Assembly (NCBI RefSeq): GCF_003600685.1
Contig: NZ_CP032084.1
Span: 744,001 to 808,000, forward strand
Reading direction: 5' to 3'
Length of the DNA: 64,000 nt
Origin: Achromobacter sp. B7
GTDB taxonomy: Bacteria > Pseudomonadota > Gammaproteobacteria > Burkholderiales > Burkholderiaceae_B
Shown here: piece by piece, positions 1-9,672 of the stretch
How positions within the stretch are numbered: the first letter of the stretch is position 1
Layout: the number at the start of each line of letters is the position of its first letter
Notes under the pieces: generated by a model
Databases searched by the model: none
The model's input: the letters and a program-made list of their open reading frames with translations, nothing else
What the model was told of the DNA's origin: nothing
Translations under genes and position numbers: made by a program

Positions 1-767
1 AAGTGCGCGTGCACATCGTGACGGGCGCGGTCAGCGCCGCGCAGAACATCGTCAAGTGCGTGCGCCGCTGCGGCCTGGAAGTGCAGGACCTGATCCTGCA
101 ACCGCTGGCCTCGAGCCTGGCCGTGCTGACGGCCGACGAAAAAGAACTGGGCGTCGTGCTGGTGGACATCGGCGGCGGCACCACCGATGTCGCCATCTTC
201 ACCGGCGGCGCCATTCGCCACACCGCGGTGTTGCCGATTGCCGGCGACCAGATCACCAACGACATCGCGGCCATGCTGCGCACGCCGACGCCGGACGCCG
301 AAGAGATCAAGCTGCGCTACGGCGTGGCCAAGCAGGTGCTGGCCAGCCCGGACGAATCCGTCGAAGTGCCCGGCCTGGGCGATCGCGGCCCGCGCCAGGT
401 CAAGCGCCAGGCATTGGGCGCCGTGATCGAGCCGCGCGTCGAAGAACTGTTCACGCTGGTGCAGCAGGTGGTGCGCGATTCCGGCTACGAAGATCTGCTG
501 GCTTCGGGCGTTGTCCTGACCGGTGGGTCGGCGCAGTTGCCCGGCATGATCGAACTGGCCGAGGACGTGTTCCTCAAGCCGGTGCGTGTGGCGGTACCCG
601 AATACGAAGGAAGCTTGGCCGACGTGATGCGCAACCCGCGCTTCTCGACGGTCATGGGTTTGTTGCAGGAAGCACGGATGCAGCGTGTGCGAGGTCGCAA
701 GGTCGCCGCTCAGACAGGCAATTTCAAAAGCCTGCTAGCGCGCATGAAGGAATGGTTCATGAATTAA
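1..767 (+). CDS. ftsA: cell division protein FtsA (C-terminal part; gene begins before the window)
   Basis: This is the actin-like protein that anchors FtsZ polymers to the inner membrane and recruits later division proteins. About 254 C-terminal residues are present and the reading frame is open at the left edge. The phosphate-binding segment VDIGGGTTDVAIF and the nucleotide-binding segment VLTGGSAQLPGM are the expected actin-fold signatures. The last residues (SLLARMKEWFMN) form the amphipathic membrane-targeting helix typical of FtsA. ftsZ follows after about 190 bp, as in the conserved dcw cluster. Identity is certain from motifs and context; the start lies outside the window. Confidence 0.97.
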   Translation, partial: VRVHIVTGAVSAAQNIVKCVRRCGLEVQDLILQPLASSLAVLTADEKELGVVLVDIGGGTTDVAIFTGGAIRHTAVLPIAGDQITNDIAAMLRTPTPDAEEIKLRYGVAKQVLASPDESVEVPGLGDRGPRQVKRQALGAVIEPRVEELFTLVQQVVRDSGYEDLLASGVVLTGGSAQLPGMIELAEDVFLKPVRVAVPEYEGSLADVMRNPRFSTVMGLLQEARMQRVRGRKVAAQTGNFKSLLARMKEWFMN

Positions 768-959
768 AGAGGAAGGGGCAGGTTGGGGCCTGCTCCTTGG
801 AACGCGTCGCGGCAGTATCGCGGGGCGGACCAGAAAGGGGAGGCGTCTCAAACCCGTCGCGGACCATAGCAGTCGGCATCGGCTTTGAGGCGATTCACAA
901 AATATAGGTTGTTGGGGAATTTTTGTGATTTGCAAAATCGGACTTGTGAGGGAGTCATC

Positions 960-2144
960 ATGATGAACTTTGAGATGCTTGAGAACAACACCAAAGGGAC
1001 CGTAATCAAGGTCGTTGGTGTGGGCGGTGCGGGCGGCAATGCCGTCGCGCACATGATTCGCAGCGGCGTGCACGGCGTGGATTTCATCTGCGCCAACACC
1101 GATGCGCAAGCGCTGGCGGCAACCAATGCCCCGGTGCAGATTCGCTTGGGCCGTACCGGCCTGGGCGCGGGCGCCAAGCCCGAGCAAGGGCGTGCGTCGG
1201 CTGAAACCGCGCGCGAGGAGATCCGTGCTGCGCTGAACGGCGCTCACATGGTCTTCATCACCGCCGGCATGGGCGGTGGCACCGGCACCGGCGCGGGTCC
1301 GGTCGTGGCCGAAGTGGCAAAGGAACTGGGCATCCTGACCGTTGGCGTGGTCACCAAGCCTTTCACGTTTGAAGGCAACAAGCGCCTGAAGATGGCCGAG
1401 GACGGCATTGCCGAACTGGCCAAGCACGTGCATTCGCTCATCGTGGTCCTCAACGAGAACCTCTATGAACTGATGGACGAGGACGCGACGCAGGAAGACT
1501 GCTTCCGTTCGGCCGACGATATCCTGCACAACGCTTGCGCGGGCATCGCCGAAATCATCAACGTCGAAGGTAACGTCAACGTCGACTTCGAAGACGTCAA
1601 GACGATCATGGGTGAGCAGGGCCAGGCCATGATGGGCACGGCATCGGCATCGGGCGCGGACCGCGCACGTGTCGCCGCCGAGCACGCCATTGCTTGCCCG
1701 TTGTTGGAAGGCGTGGACTTGAACGGCGCGCGTGGCGTGCTGGTCAACATCACCGCCAGCCGCTCGCTGAAGATGCGCGAAACGCGCGAAATCATGGAAA
1801 CGATCCGCAGCTACGCTTCGGACGACGCGACCGTGATCTTCGGTACGGCCTACGACGAATCCATGGGTGAAAACCTGCGCGTGACCGTGGTTGCAACCGG
1901 CCTGGGCCGTGCGCAAGCGCGTCCGCAACTGGTGCAAAGCACGGCTGAAGTGCTGCGTACCGGTACCGACAACATGCCCATGGGCACGATGCCGGCTGGT
2001 CAAGGTGGCGATTACCGCAATCTGGATATGCCGTCTGTCATGCGCAACCCGCGCAGCCAGGCGTCGGCCCAGGTGCGTGCGTTGGAAAGCTCGGGCATGG
2101 ATCATTTCGACATCCCGGCATTCCTGCGCAAGCAGGCGGATTAA
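960..2144 (+). CDS. ftsZ: cell division protein FtsZ
   Basis: Tubulin-like GTPase that polymerises into the cytokinetic ring; 394 aa. GGAGGN lies near residue 22 and the tubulin signature GGGTGTG at about 105-111. The T7 loop NVDFED supplies the residue that completes the neighbouring subunit's GTPase site. The tail [14 protein letters not shown] is the conserved C-terminal peptide that binds FtsA and ZipA. Two ATGs are adjacent (960 and 963), preceded by the purine-rich GAGGGAG. The open frame extends upstream to 885, but the family N-terminus starts at MMNFEML. The preceding 190 bp have no gene and probably carry a promoter. Confidence 0.98.
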   Translation: MMNFEMLENNTKGTVIKVVGVGGAGGNAVAHMIRSGVHGVDFICANTDAQALAATNAPVQIRLGRTGLGAGAKPEQGRASAETAREEIRAALNGAHMVFITAGMGGGTGTGAGPVVAEVAKELGILTVGVVTKPFTFEGNKRLKMAEDGIAELAKHVHSLIVVLNENLYELMDEDATQEDCFRSADDILHNACAGIAEIINVEGNVNVDFEDVKTIMGEQGQAMMGTASASGADRARVAAEHAIACPLLEGVDLNGARGVLVNITASRSLKMRETREIMETIRSYASDDATVIFGTAYDESMGENLRVTVVATGLGRAQARPQLVQSTAEVLRTGTDNMPMGTMPAGQGGDYRNLDMPSVMRNPRSQASAQVRALESSGMDHFDIPAFLRKQAD

Positions 2145-2186
2145 ACGAAAGAGCCGACTACAGGCTCTGAATCGCAACTCCCTCAT

Positions 2187-2220
2187 CTCCGGCTCGCTTG
2201 TCCCCGCGGGCGAGCCGGAG
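2187..2220 (+). terminator. hairpin after ftsZ
   Basis: Perfect 11-bp inverted repeat CTCCGGCTCGC/GCGAGCCGGAG with a 12-nt loop, about 40 bp after the ftsZ stop. There is no long T-run, so intrinsic termination may be weak; it could instead be a transcript-stabilising hairpin. Confidence 0.5.
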
Positions 2221-2385
2221 GCGGAGCGGTCCGTGTTTCCCTTGCACGGTTCTATAAAGGGACGGAAGTATCGGTCGATCCGGGTTGCTTGATGGCGCCA
2301 AGGATCGGACAGCGTTACAATACGTCAGTTACGCCGGCAATCTGTACTCTTCGTGCCGGCTTCCTGGCTCTAATACCCAAGCATC

Positions 2386-3309
2386 ATGTTCCGACAGCGC
2401 AGCATTCAGAATCTCGTCCGCACGACAGGCGTCGGCGTCCACTCCGGACGGCGGGTAGAGCTCACCCTGCGTCCGGCACAGCCCAATACGGGCATTGTTT
2501 TCCACCGTGTTGATTTGCCCGAAGTCGTGGACCTGCCTGCTCAGGCCACCGGTGTGGGCGACACGCGCATGGCGTCCGTCCTGCAACAGGGCAACGTCCG
2601 CGTATCCACGGTAGAGCACCTGATGTCGGCTTTGGCCGGCCTGGGTATCGACAACCTGCATATCGACCTCACTGCCGAAGAAGTCCCCATCATGGACGGC
2701 AGTGCGGCAACCTTTGTTTATCTGTTGCGCTCGGCGGGCATCGTCGAGCAGAACGCGCCCAAGCAGTTCATCCGCGTCAAAAAGACGGTGGAAGTGCGCG
2801 AAGGCGAAGGCCGCAACGAAAAATGGGCGCGGCTGGAACCGCACGAAGGCTACGCATTGGCCTTCTCGATCGACTTCCGCCACCCCGCCATTGATTCCAC
2901 CGCCAATTTTGCCGAGATCGATTTCGCCACGCATTCGTACGTGCGTGAAATTGCCCGCGCGCGCACGTTCGGTTTCGTCAATGAAGTGGAAGCGCTGCGC
3001 TCGATGGGCCTGGCCCGTGGCGGCAGCCTGGACAACGCCATCGTCATGGACGAATACCGGGTGCTGAACAGCGACGGGCTGCGCTATGACGATGAATTCG
3101 TGAAGCACAAGATCCTGGACGCCATCGGCGACCTGTATCTGTTGGGCAAGCCCCTGGTGGCCCGCTACGTGGCGTGCAAGTCGGGCCACGGCCTGAACAA
3201 TCAGTTGGCCCGTGCGCTGCTCGCGCAGCAAGATGCCTGGGAACTGATCACCTATGAATCGCAGGCTGAAGCGCCGCAAGCCTTCCGCCACGAATGGAAG
3301 CTGGCGTAA
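2386..3309 (+). CDS. lpxC: UDP-3-O-acyl-N-acetylglucosamine deacetylase LpxC
   Basis: Zinc amidase that carries out the committed step of lipid A synthesis in the cytoplasm. At 307 aa it matches the usual length of about 305. Zinc ligands are visible as His78 (in STVEHLM) and His241 and Asp245 (in [10 protein letters not shown]). The catalytic His268 lies in SGHGLNNQ. It follows ftsZ after about 240 bp, the conserved order at the end of the dcw cluster in proteobacteria. Start ATG at 2386 (MFRQRSIQN) agrees with the family N-terminus. Confidence 0.98.
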   Translation: MFRQRSIQNLVRTTGVGVHSGRRVELTLRPAQPNTGIVFHRVDLPEVVDLPAQATGVGDTRMASVLQQGNVRVSTVEHLMSALAGLGIDNLHIDLTAEEVPIMDGSAATFVYLLRSAGIVEQNAPKQFIRVKKTVEVREGEGRNEKWARLEPHEGYALAFSIDFRHPAIDSTANFAEIDFATHSYVREIARARTFGFVNEVEALRSMGLARGGSLDNAIVMDEYRVLNSDGLRYDDEFVKHKILDAIGDLYLLGKPLVARYVACKSGHGLNNQLARALLAQQDAWELITYESQAEAPQAFRHEWKLA

Positions 3310-3513
3310 CGCCGGGTTCCTGACGGGATGCGGGCGGGGGCGCGATGCCCCGATTTCGTCCGTTTACCGCCTTGTCCGACCAATGGGCGGGGCCGGTCAT
3401 CATCCCCTGATGCAACAGTCGCCATCCGGCTGCAAACCATCGTCGTAGTCCGACAAGAACTTGGTTTCGCTTCGTTTCCATGCGCCGTGCGCGCCGGACA
3501 AAGCCGGATAGCT

Positions 3514-4005
3514 TCAGCTACTCTTGTGATGCCTCAAGAGCTTGGCAACCGCGTCGGCCAACGGGCCGGGGCGCAGTTTTTCGTGCAGCGTCTCGAACGC
3601 GCCCAAGGCGGTATTGCCCAGGGGTTGCGCCTCTTTGGGAGGGCGCGGCTGACGGGCGCCGGGCTTCGGTAACCCCGCTTGTACCTTGACGGCAATTTCG
3701 TTAAGGTTCCAGCCTTGATCGGCCAGGGCACGCGCCACGCGCGGCGCCAACTGACGCATCTTGGCTGCGTGCGCGGCACTGGGCACCACAAGATGCAGGC
3801 ACTGGTTTTCCAGTTTGCCCACCTGGCAGACGGCACCTAGCGGGGCGGGCAGAACCGCCGCCACCGCATACTGAATTTGCAAGTGCTTGCGGGCAGTCGC
3901 CAACACTCCGGCGCCCCGCATGTCATGACCCAGCCATCCCAGAGCGGTATTTTCTTTCCGCCGGCTGGAACTGGAACGTTGACGGTATGAAGTGGGTCTA
4001 TTCAT
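3514..4005 (-). CDS. DUF721/DciA-like protein
   Basis: 163 aa, small and basic, on the opposite strand between lpxC and the M23 peptidase. The middle (about 45-105: VLPAPLGAVCQVGKLENQC, LHLVVPSAAHAAKMRQLAPRV) resembles the DUF721 fold. DUF721 includes DciA, the ancestral loader of the replicative helicase DnaB. The N-terminus is Ser/Arg-rich and the Pro-rich C-terminal half looks disordered. The same lpxC/DUF721/M23/secA neighbourhood is seen in Bordetella relatives. Assignment to the family is fairly sure; a helicase-loading role here is inferred from the family. Confidence 0.75.
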   Translation of the reverse strand: MNRPTSYRQRSSSSRRKENTALGWLGHDMRGAGVLATARKHLQIQYAVAAVLPAPLGAVCQVGKLENQCLHLVVPSAAHAAKMRQLAPRVARALADQGWNLNEIAVKVQAGLPKPGARQPRPPKEAQPLGNTALGAFETLHEKLRPGPLADAVAKLLRHHKSS

Positions 4006-4033
4006 CCCGGCTCTAGAGAATTAGGAAGCAATC

Positions 4034-5035
4034 TTGAAAATCGTGATTATGCACGCCCGCGACGGGCGGGACGGGCATTTCACCCTGGGTGGCGCGCGGC
4101 TGGCGTTGCTGCTTGGGGCCGCTCTGATGACAGCCGCCATCTTTGGCGCCGCGCTACAGCGCTACCTTACTCCCATCCTGCCGGCGGTACACACCGTGGG
4201 CTGGCCGCTGGCACAACAGCCGGGTCGCGATACCGATTTCCTGCGTGGAAACATGAACCTGCTGGCCGCCAAGGTAGGCGCCCTGCAAGCCAAGCTGGTC
4301 AGCATCGACGGCTTGGGCCAGCGCGTGGCCAAGGTGGCGGGCGTGGCGTACACCGACCCGGAACTAGCCAAGCAACTGGCCGTGGCGCAGCCCGAAGCGC
4401 TGACCCAGCCGGAAGCGACCCAGGTCATGGATGACCTGTTCACCGACCACCCGCCGCCCAGCGCGGCGTCCGCCGAAGCGCTGGGCCGCCAGCTGGACGA
4501 AATCCAGGCGCGGCTGGCGCAGCAATCCGACAACCTGAAGCTGCTGGACGCGGCGCTGACCAAGCGGTCGGCCGACCAGGCCCGCATGCCCACGGCGATG
4601 CCCATCACCGATTATCCCTATCTGAGTTCCTCCTACGGCTGGCGCCGCAATCCGGTGACGGGTCGCACCGCCATGCACGAAGGCCTGGACTTCGCGGCGC
4701 CTTCGGGCACCCCGATCCTGGCCGCTTCCGGCGGCGTGGTGCTGGAAGCCAAGTTCCAGCCCGGCTTTGGCAATATGGTCGAAATCGACCATGGCGACGG
4801 CTTGATCACGCGCTACGCGCATGCGTCGTCGCTGATGGTCAAGCAGGGGCAACTGGTGGAACGCGGCCAGCAAGTGGCTCGCGTGGGCAGTTCCGGCCGT
4901 TCGACCGGCCCGCATCTGCACTTTGAGGTCCGCCTTGCCGGACAACCGCTGGACCCCCGTTTGTTCCTGGGATCGCAGCAGAACGCGCCGCCCGCCGTGG
5001 CCCAGGCCGCCGCGACTGAACCTGCGGCGCGCTGA
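4034..5035 (+). CDS. M23 family murein endopeptidase (LytM domain)
   Basis: 333-aa membrane-anchored peptidoglycan endopeptidase. One transmembrane segment lies near residues 20-45 (LALLLGAALMTAAIFGAAL), followed by a coiled-coil-like stretch to about 185. The LytM domain then shows HEGLDFAAPSG (zinc ligands His and Asp) and GPHLHFEVR (catalytic and ligand His). All zinc ligands are present, so it should be active rather than an EnvC-type activator. The start is TTG 4034, behind AGGAAG; this is the best ribosome site in frame. It sits just upstream of secA, as in related genomes. Confidence 0.9.
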   Translation: MKIVIMHARDGRDGHFTLGGARLALLLGAALMTAAIFGAALQRYLTPILPAVHTVGWPLAQQPGRDTDFLRGNMNLLAAKVGALQAKLVSIDGLGQRVAKVAGVAYTDPELAKQLAVAQPEALTQPEATQVMDDLFTDHPPPSAASAEALGRQLDEIQARLAQQSDNLKLLDAALTKRSADQARMPTAMPITDYPYLSSSYGWRRNPVTGRTAMHEGLDFAAPSGTPILAASGGVVLEAKFQPGFGNMVEIDHGDGLITRYAHASSLMVKQGQLVERGQQVARVGSSGRSTGPHLHFEVRLAGQPLDPRLFLGSQQNAPPAVAQAAATEPAAR

Positions 5036-5051
5036 CCGGTCAAACCGGTCA
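5033..5051 (+). terminator. hairpin overlapping the M23 gene stop codon
   Basis: Perfect 8-bp stem TGACCGGT/ACCGGTCA with a 3-nt loop. Its first three bases are the TGA stop. There is no T-run behind it, so it may separate the M23 and secA transcripts only partly. Confidence 0.4.
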
Positions 5052-5210
5052 TCTTCAGCACTCTGGCCATAGGGCCAGGCTATTACGCGCCAGGTGCGTT
5101 AAACTGGTTCGTTTCCCAGCGGACCCCCGCTCAACCAATAAATCAAAGTCACGGGAGGCGCTGCCCTTGCCCTTTGCAGGCGCGGCGTGGCTCGTGCGGC
5201 CGACATACGC

Positions 5211-7946
5211 ATGGTTTCTCTGCTCAAAAAACTCATAGGTAGCCGCAACGACCGGCTGCTTAAGCAGTATCGCAAGCTGGTAACCCAGATCAATGGGCTC
5301 GAGCCCAAGATTTCCGCGCTTTCCGATGCGGAGCTGGCGGCCAAAACTGACGAATTCCGATCCCGATACGCCCAAGGTACGTCGCTTGACGACCTGCTGC
5401 CCGAAGCTTTCGCCGTCGTGCGCGAAGCCGGCAAGCGCGTGTTCGGGATGCGCCATTTCGACTCTCAGTTGCTGGGCGGCATCGCGCTGCACAGCGGCAA
5501 GATTGCCGAAATGCGCACGGGGGAAGGCAAAACGCTGATGGCTACGTTGCCCGTTTACCTGAATGCATGCGCCGGCAAGGGCGTGCACGTGGTGACGGTG
5601 AACGACTATCTTGCCCGCCGTGACGCGGAATGGATGGGGCGCCTGTACCACTTCCTGGGCATGACGACGGGCGTGGTGGTGCCGCAGCAGCCTAACGAAG
5701 AGAAAAAGGCCGCCTACGCCGCCGACATCACTTACGGCACCAATAACGAATTCGGCTTCGACTACCTGCGCGACAACATGGAATACCGTGTTGAGGACCG
5801 CCGCCAGCGCGTGCTGTTCTACGCCATCGTCGACGAAGTGGACTCGATCCTGATCGACGAAGCCCGTACGCCGCTGATCATTTCGGGCCAGGCCGAGGAT
5901 CACACCGAGCTCTACATCCGCATGAACGCGGTGCCGCCGCTGCTCAAGCGCATGGCCAGCGAGCCCAAGCCGCAAGAGCCGGAACCCGAAGGCGATTACT
6001 GGGTCGACGAAAAAAGCCAGCAGGTTTACCTGTCGGAAGCCGGCCACGAGAATGCCGAGGCCATCCTGGCCCGCCTGGGCATCCTGCCGGAAGGCGAATC
6101 GCTGTACGACCCGCGCCACATTGCCCTGATGCACCACCTGATGGTGGCCTTGCGCGCCAACAACCTGTTCTTCCGCGATCAGCAATACGTGGTGCAGGAC
6201 GGCGAAGTGGTGATCGTCGACGAATTCACGGGCCGCCTGATGGTGGGCCGCCGTTGGTCCGATGGCCTGCACCAGGCCGTTGAAGCCAAGGAAGGCGTGA
6301 AGATCCAGCACGAGAACCAGACGCTGGCATCCATCACGTTCCAGAACTACTTCCGCATGTACGAAAAGCTGTCCGGCATGACCGGTACGGCCGATACGGA
6401 AGCGTACGAATTCCAGGAAATCTACGGGCTTGAAACGGTCATCATCCCGACCAACAAGCCGATGATCCGCAAGGACCAGAACGATCAGGTCTTCAAGACC
6501 GATCCGGAAAAGTACAACGCGATCCTCGAAGACATCCGCGACTGCCACGAGCGCGGCCAGCCCGTGCTGGTGGGCACCACCAGTATTGAAAACTCCGAGC
6601 TGCTGTCGGGCCTGCTGAAAAAGGCCAAGCTGCCGCACGAAGTGCTGAACGCCAAGCAGCACGCCCGCGAAGCCGAGATCGTTGCCGAAGCCGGCAAGCC
6701 GGGTCACATCACCATCGCCACCAACATGGCCGGTCGGGGTACCGACATCGTGCTGGGCGGCAGTGTGGACAAGCAGGTCGACCTGATCCGCGCCGACGAA
6801 TCGCTGTCGGAAGCCGAAAAGAATGCGCGCATCGAGAAGATCCGCGCTGAATGGAAGCCGCTGAACGAGCAGGTCAAGGCCGCTGGCGGCCTGCGCATCA
6901 TCGGCACCGAGCGCCACGAATCGCGCCGTATCGACAACCAGCTGCGTGGCCGCGCCGGCCGCCAGGGTGACCCGGGTTCGTCCCGTTTCTACCTGTCGCT
7001 GGAAGACTCGCTGATGCGCATCTTCGCGGGCGACCGCGTGCGCGCCATCATGGAACGCCTGAAGCTGCCCGAGGGCGAGCCCATCGAGGCGGGCATGGTG
7101 ACGCGTTCGATCGAAACCGCGCAGCGCAAGGTGGAAGGCCGCAACTTCGACATCCGCAAGCAATTGCTGGAATACGACGACGTTGCCAACGACCAGCGCA
7201 AGGTGCTGTATTCGCAGCGTAACGACGTGCTGGAAGCCGCTAGCGTCAGCGCCACGGTGAACAACCTGCGCGATGCCGCCGTGGTCGAACTGTTCAACAC
7301 GTACGTGCCGCCGGAATCGGTCGAAGACCAGTGGGACGTCCCCGGCCTGCAAAAGGCGCTGGAAGCCGACTGGCACTTGCACCTTCCGCTGACGGAAATG
7401 CTGGAGAAAGAATCCAACCTGACCGACGAAGACCTGCGCGAACGCGTGGTGGCCGCGGCGCGCGATGCGTACCAGGCCAAGGTTGACCAGGTGGGCGTTG
7501 AATCGTGGTCGCAGTTTGAACGTTCGATCATGCTGCAATCGATCGACACGCACTGGCGCGAACACTTGTCGTCGCTGGACTACCTGCGCCAGGGCATCCA
7601 TCTGCGCGGTTACGCGCAGAAGAACCCCAAGCAGGAATACAAGCGCGAAGCCTTCGAATTGTTCTCGGGCATGCTGGATCGCATTCGCGACGACGTCGTG
7701 CGCGTGTTGATGACGGTGCGCGTGCAGTCGTCCGAGCAGGTCGAGCAAGCCGAAGCGGAAGCGGCGCAATCGCACGTGCAAAACGTGCAATACCACCATT
7801 CCGACTACGACGAGGCACTGGCCCAGACGGAATCGGACGACAGCGCGCAGCCCGTGCGCAACGCGCTGCCCAAGGTTGGCCGCAACGACCCGTGCCCGTG
7901 CGGCAGCGGCAAGAAGTACAAGCAGTGCCACGGCAAGCTGGTCTGA
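5211..7946 (+). CDS. secA: preprotein translocase ATPase SecA
   Basis: ATP-driven motor that pushes preproteins through SecYEG; 911 aa. Walker A is MRTGEGKT (about residue 101), the DEAD-like box is VDEVDSIL, and helicase motif VI is [19 protein letters not shown]. The C-terminal zinc finger [13 protein letters not shown], which binds SecB and phospholipid, is intact. The frame is open from 5187, but ATG 5211 ([13 protein letters not shown]) matches the family N-terminus. It is followed closely by an unrelated VOC gene. Confidence 0.98.
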   Translation: MVSLLKKLIGSRNDRLLKQYRKLVTQINGLEPKISALSDAELAAKTDEFRSRYAQGTSLDDLLPEAFAVVREAGKRVFGMRHFDSQLLGGIALHSGKIAEMRTGEGKTLMATLPVYLNACAGKGVHVVTVNDYLARRDAEWMGRLYHFLGMTTGVVVPQQPNEEKKAAYAADITYGTNNEFGFDYLRDNMEYRVEDRRQRVLFYAIVDEVDSILIDEARTPLIISGQAEDHTELYIRMNAVPPLLKRMASEPKPQEPEPEGDYWVDEKSQQVYLSEAGHENAEAILARLGILPEGESLYDPRHIALMHHLMVALRANNLFFRDQQYVVQDGEVVIVDEFTGRLMVGRRWSDGLHQAVEAKEGVKIQHENQTLASITFQNYFRMYEKLSGMTGTADTEAYEFQEIYGLETVIIPTNKPMIRKDQNDQVFKTDPEKYNAILEDIRDCHERGQPVLVGTTSIENSELLSGLLKKAKLPHEVLNAKQHAREAEIVAEAGKPGHITIATNMAGRGTDIVLGGSVDKQVDLIRADESLSEAEKNARIEKIRAEWKPLNEQVKAAGGLRIIGTERHESRRIDNQLRGRAGRQGDPGSSRFYLSLEDSLMRIFAGDRVRAIMERLKLPEGEPIEAGMVTRSIETAQRKVEGRNFDIRKQLLEYDDVANDQRKVLYSQRNDVLEAASVSATVNNLRDAAVVELFNTYVPPESVEDQWDVPGLQKALEADWHLHLPLTEMLEKESNLTDEDLRERVVAAARDAYQAKVDQVGVESWSQFERSIMLQSIDTHWREHLSSLDYLRQGIHLRGYAQKNPKQEYKREAFELFSGMLDRIRDDVVRVLMTVRVQSSEQVEQAEAEAAQSHVQNVQYHHSDYDEALAQTESDDSAQPVRNALPKVGRNDPCPCGSGKKYKQCHGKLV

Positions 7947-7961
7947 TCAGGGGATAACGCC

Positions 7962-8681
7962 ATGCTGCATTCTGTCGGCCGCACCGAATTCGACCACGCC
8001 GTCGTGATGGTGCGCGACCGGCTGGATGCGCTGGCGCCGCACTTTGAACGCCAGGGCTTTCACCTGAGCGACAAGGCGGTGCATAACCTGGGGTCCTGCA
8101 ATCGGCTGATCGTGCTGGAAGGCACGTATGTGGAATTGCTGGGATGGCCGCCGGGGGCGCCGCCCGCCCGCAAGGAAATCGCGGATTCGCCGTTCGGGCT
8201 GGAAGCACTGGTGTTTCGCACCTATGACGCCGACGCCACCTACGAACGGCTCAAGGCAGCCGGGTTCGCCGTGAACCCTGTACAAGAACTGACTCGCCCG
8301 GCGATGCTGGACGGCCAGGAAGTGCAGGCCAAGTTCCATACCGTGCGTTTTGCCGAGCAGCCCTTGCCCGGCATCCGCATGTATTTCTGCCGACACCTGA
8401 CGCCGGAATGCGTGTGGTCGCCGGCATTGATGGCGCATCCTAATGGCGCGCGCAGCCTGATTCGCATCGACGCGCGCGCGGCGGATGCGCAAGCGGTGGC
8501 CGAGCGCCTGGCGCGGGTGGCGGACGTGTCCGCCGAAGCCGCTTCGGGCGGCTGGGACGTGCCGCTGGCCAATCTGCGCATTCACGTTCAGCAAGACGCG
8601 GCAGCGGTGACGCCGGTGTTGTCCACGCTGACGCTGGAAAACCGCGACGGCGCCCACTACACGCTGGACACCGGCCTGTAG
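7962..8681 (+). CDS. VOC (glyoxalase-like) family protein
   Basis: 239 aa, 15 bp after secA, with a GGGGA ribosome site before ATG 7962. The N-terminus FDHAVVMVRDRLDALAPHFERQGFHLS resembles the first beta-alpha unit of the vicinal oxygen chelate fold. The later part LEALVFRTYDADATYERLKAAGF is a second unit. It resembles the glyoxalase-like proteins found in many proteobacteria that lack an assigned substrate. Metal ligands cannot be assigned with confidence by eye. Its closeness to secA suggests read-through transcription rather than a shared function. Confidence 0.75.
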   Translation: MLHSVGRTEFDHAVVMVRDRLDALAPHFERQGFHLSDKAVHNLGSCNRLIVLEGTYVELLGWPPGAPPARKEIADSPFGLEALVFRTYDADATYERLKAAGFAVNPVQELTRPAMLDGQEVQAKFHTVRFAEQPLPGIRMYFCRHLTPECVWSPALMAHPNGARSLIRIDARAADAQAVAERLARVADVSAEAASGGWDVPLANLRIHVQQDAAAVTPVLSTLTLENRDGAHYTLDTGL

Positions 8682-8836
8682 CTTCCCAACGGGCGTGTCG
8701 GTCGCGCCGCGCCCGTTTTCTGACTTCCACACTTGTGATCCCGGGCTGCTCTTTTCGCAGCCGTGTCGCGGTGCGTCCCCTTTTTGCCCGCAGCGCCCGC
8801 ACCCGTCTCTTGCGGGCAAACCCTGCTTGCAAGGCA

Positions 8837-8862
8837 AAGTGTATGCACTTTAGTATGCACTT
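8837..8862 (+). promoter_or_regulatory. direct repeat upstream of the GntR gene, possible operator
   Basis: GTATGCACTT occurs twice with a 12-bp period (8841-8850, 8853-8862). The first copy is part of the near-palindrome AAGTG-TATG-CACTT. It lies about 58 bp before the GntR start codon, where FadR-type GntR regulators commonly bind for autoregulation. The function is inferred. Confidence 0.4.
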
Positions 8863-8919
8863 CATCCCGCCGCATTTCCCCAGCCCGATCTCCTCTATTT
8901 GCCAGCCGGATTTCGCTCC

Positions 8920-9672
8920 ATGACGCAGTCGCCCACCGTCCATCGTCCCGCTGCCCGCACCTCCGCGGGCCAGGCCGAGCTGTACGGCGCGGTCAAGGCG
9001 ATGGCGGTGCGCTTTGATTTCAAGCCCGGCGAACGCATCAACGAAGTTGAGCTGGCGCGCCGTTTGAACGTCAGCCGTACGCCGCTGCGGGAGGTGCTGA
9101 ACCAGTTGATGGTTGAAGGCTTCCTGACCCGCTCGGTCAACCGCGGATTTATCGCCCGCTTGCTGGACGCCAAGCAGATTCACAGCCTGTACGAATACCG
9201 CTCGGTGCTGGAAGCGGGCATCGTGCGCGCCGCGTGCGAGCGTGCCAGCGATGAAGAACTGGCCCAGTTGCGGGCATTTGTCGAGCGGTCGCGCGATGTG
9301 CCGGAAGACAGCGACGCCACCCGCTTGCTGGAACTGGACGAAGCGTTTCACCTGCATCTGGCGGGGCTGTCGCGCAATGAAGAATTCGTGCGGGCCCTGG
9401 AAAGCGTCAACGCCCGGATTCACTTCGTGCGCTGGATCGATATGCAGCAGGGCCGGCGCAGCCACACCCAGGCCGAACACCTGCGCATCGTGCAGGCGCT
9501 GGAACAGCGCGACATGGACGCGTTGCCCGCGCTGATGGGCGCGCATATCGGACGCCGGCTGGATCAGATTACCGACGTGATACGCACAGGCTTTTCTACG
9601 ATTTACATGCGGGACCAGGCCGAACCCGCCACGGTAGCGCCGGCCAACACCACAACAGCAGGGGAAAAATAA
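8920..9672 (+). CDS. GntR family transcriptional regulator (FadR/FCD type)
   Basis: 250 aa. The N-terminal winged helix-turn-helix is seen in KPGERINEVELARRLNVSRT followed by PLREVLNQL. The FCD ligand-binding domain begins near residue 75 (YEYRSVLEAGIVRAACERAS) and has the EAFHLHLAGLS metal-site region. ATG 8920 is chosen over the in-frame TTG at 8899. Its stop codon overlaps the ATG of the receptor gene by one base, so the two are co-transcribed. It probably controls the downstream uptake and catabolic genes in response to a carboxylate. Confidence 0.88.
   Translation: MTQSPTVHRPAARTSAGQAELYGAVKAMAVRFDFKPGERINEVELARRLNVSRTPLREVLNQLMVEGFLTRSVNRGFIARLLDAKQIHSLYEYRSVLEAGIVRAACERASDEELAQLRAFVERSRDVPEDSDATRLLELDEAFHLHLAGLSRNEEFVRALESVNARIHFVRWIDMQQGRRSHTQAEHLRIVQALEQRDMDALPALMGAHIGRRLDQITDVIRTGFSTIYMRDQAEPATVAPANTTTAGEK

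Noticed and set aside
5055..7931. A 958-codon minus-strand open frame opposite secA
   Set aside because: Shadow of secA, which is unmistakable on the plus strand.
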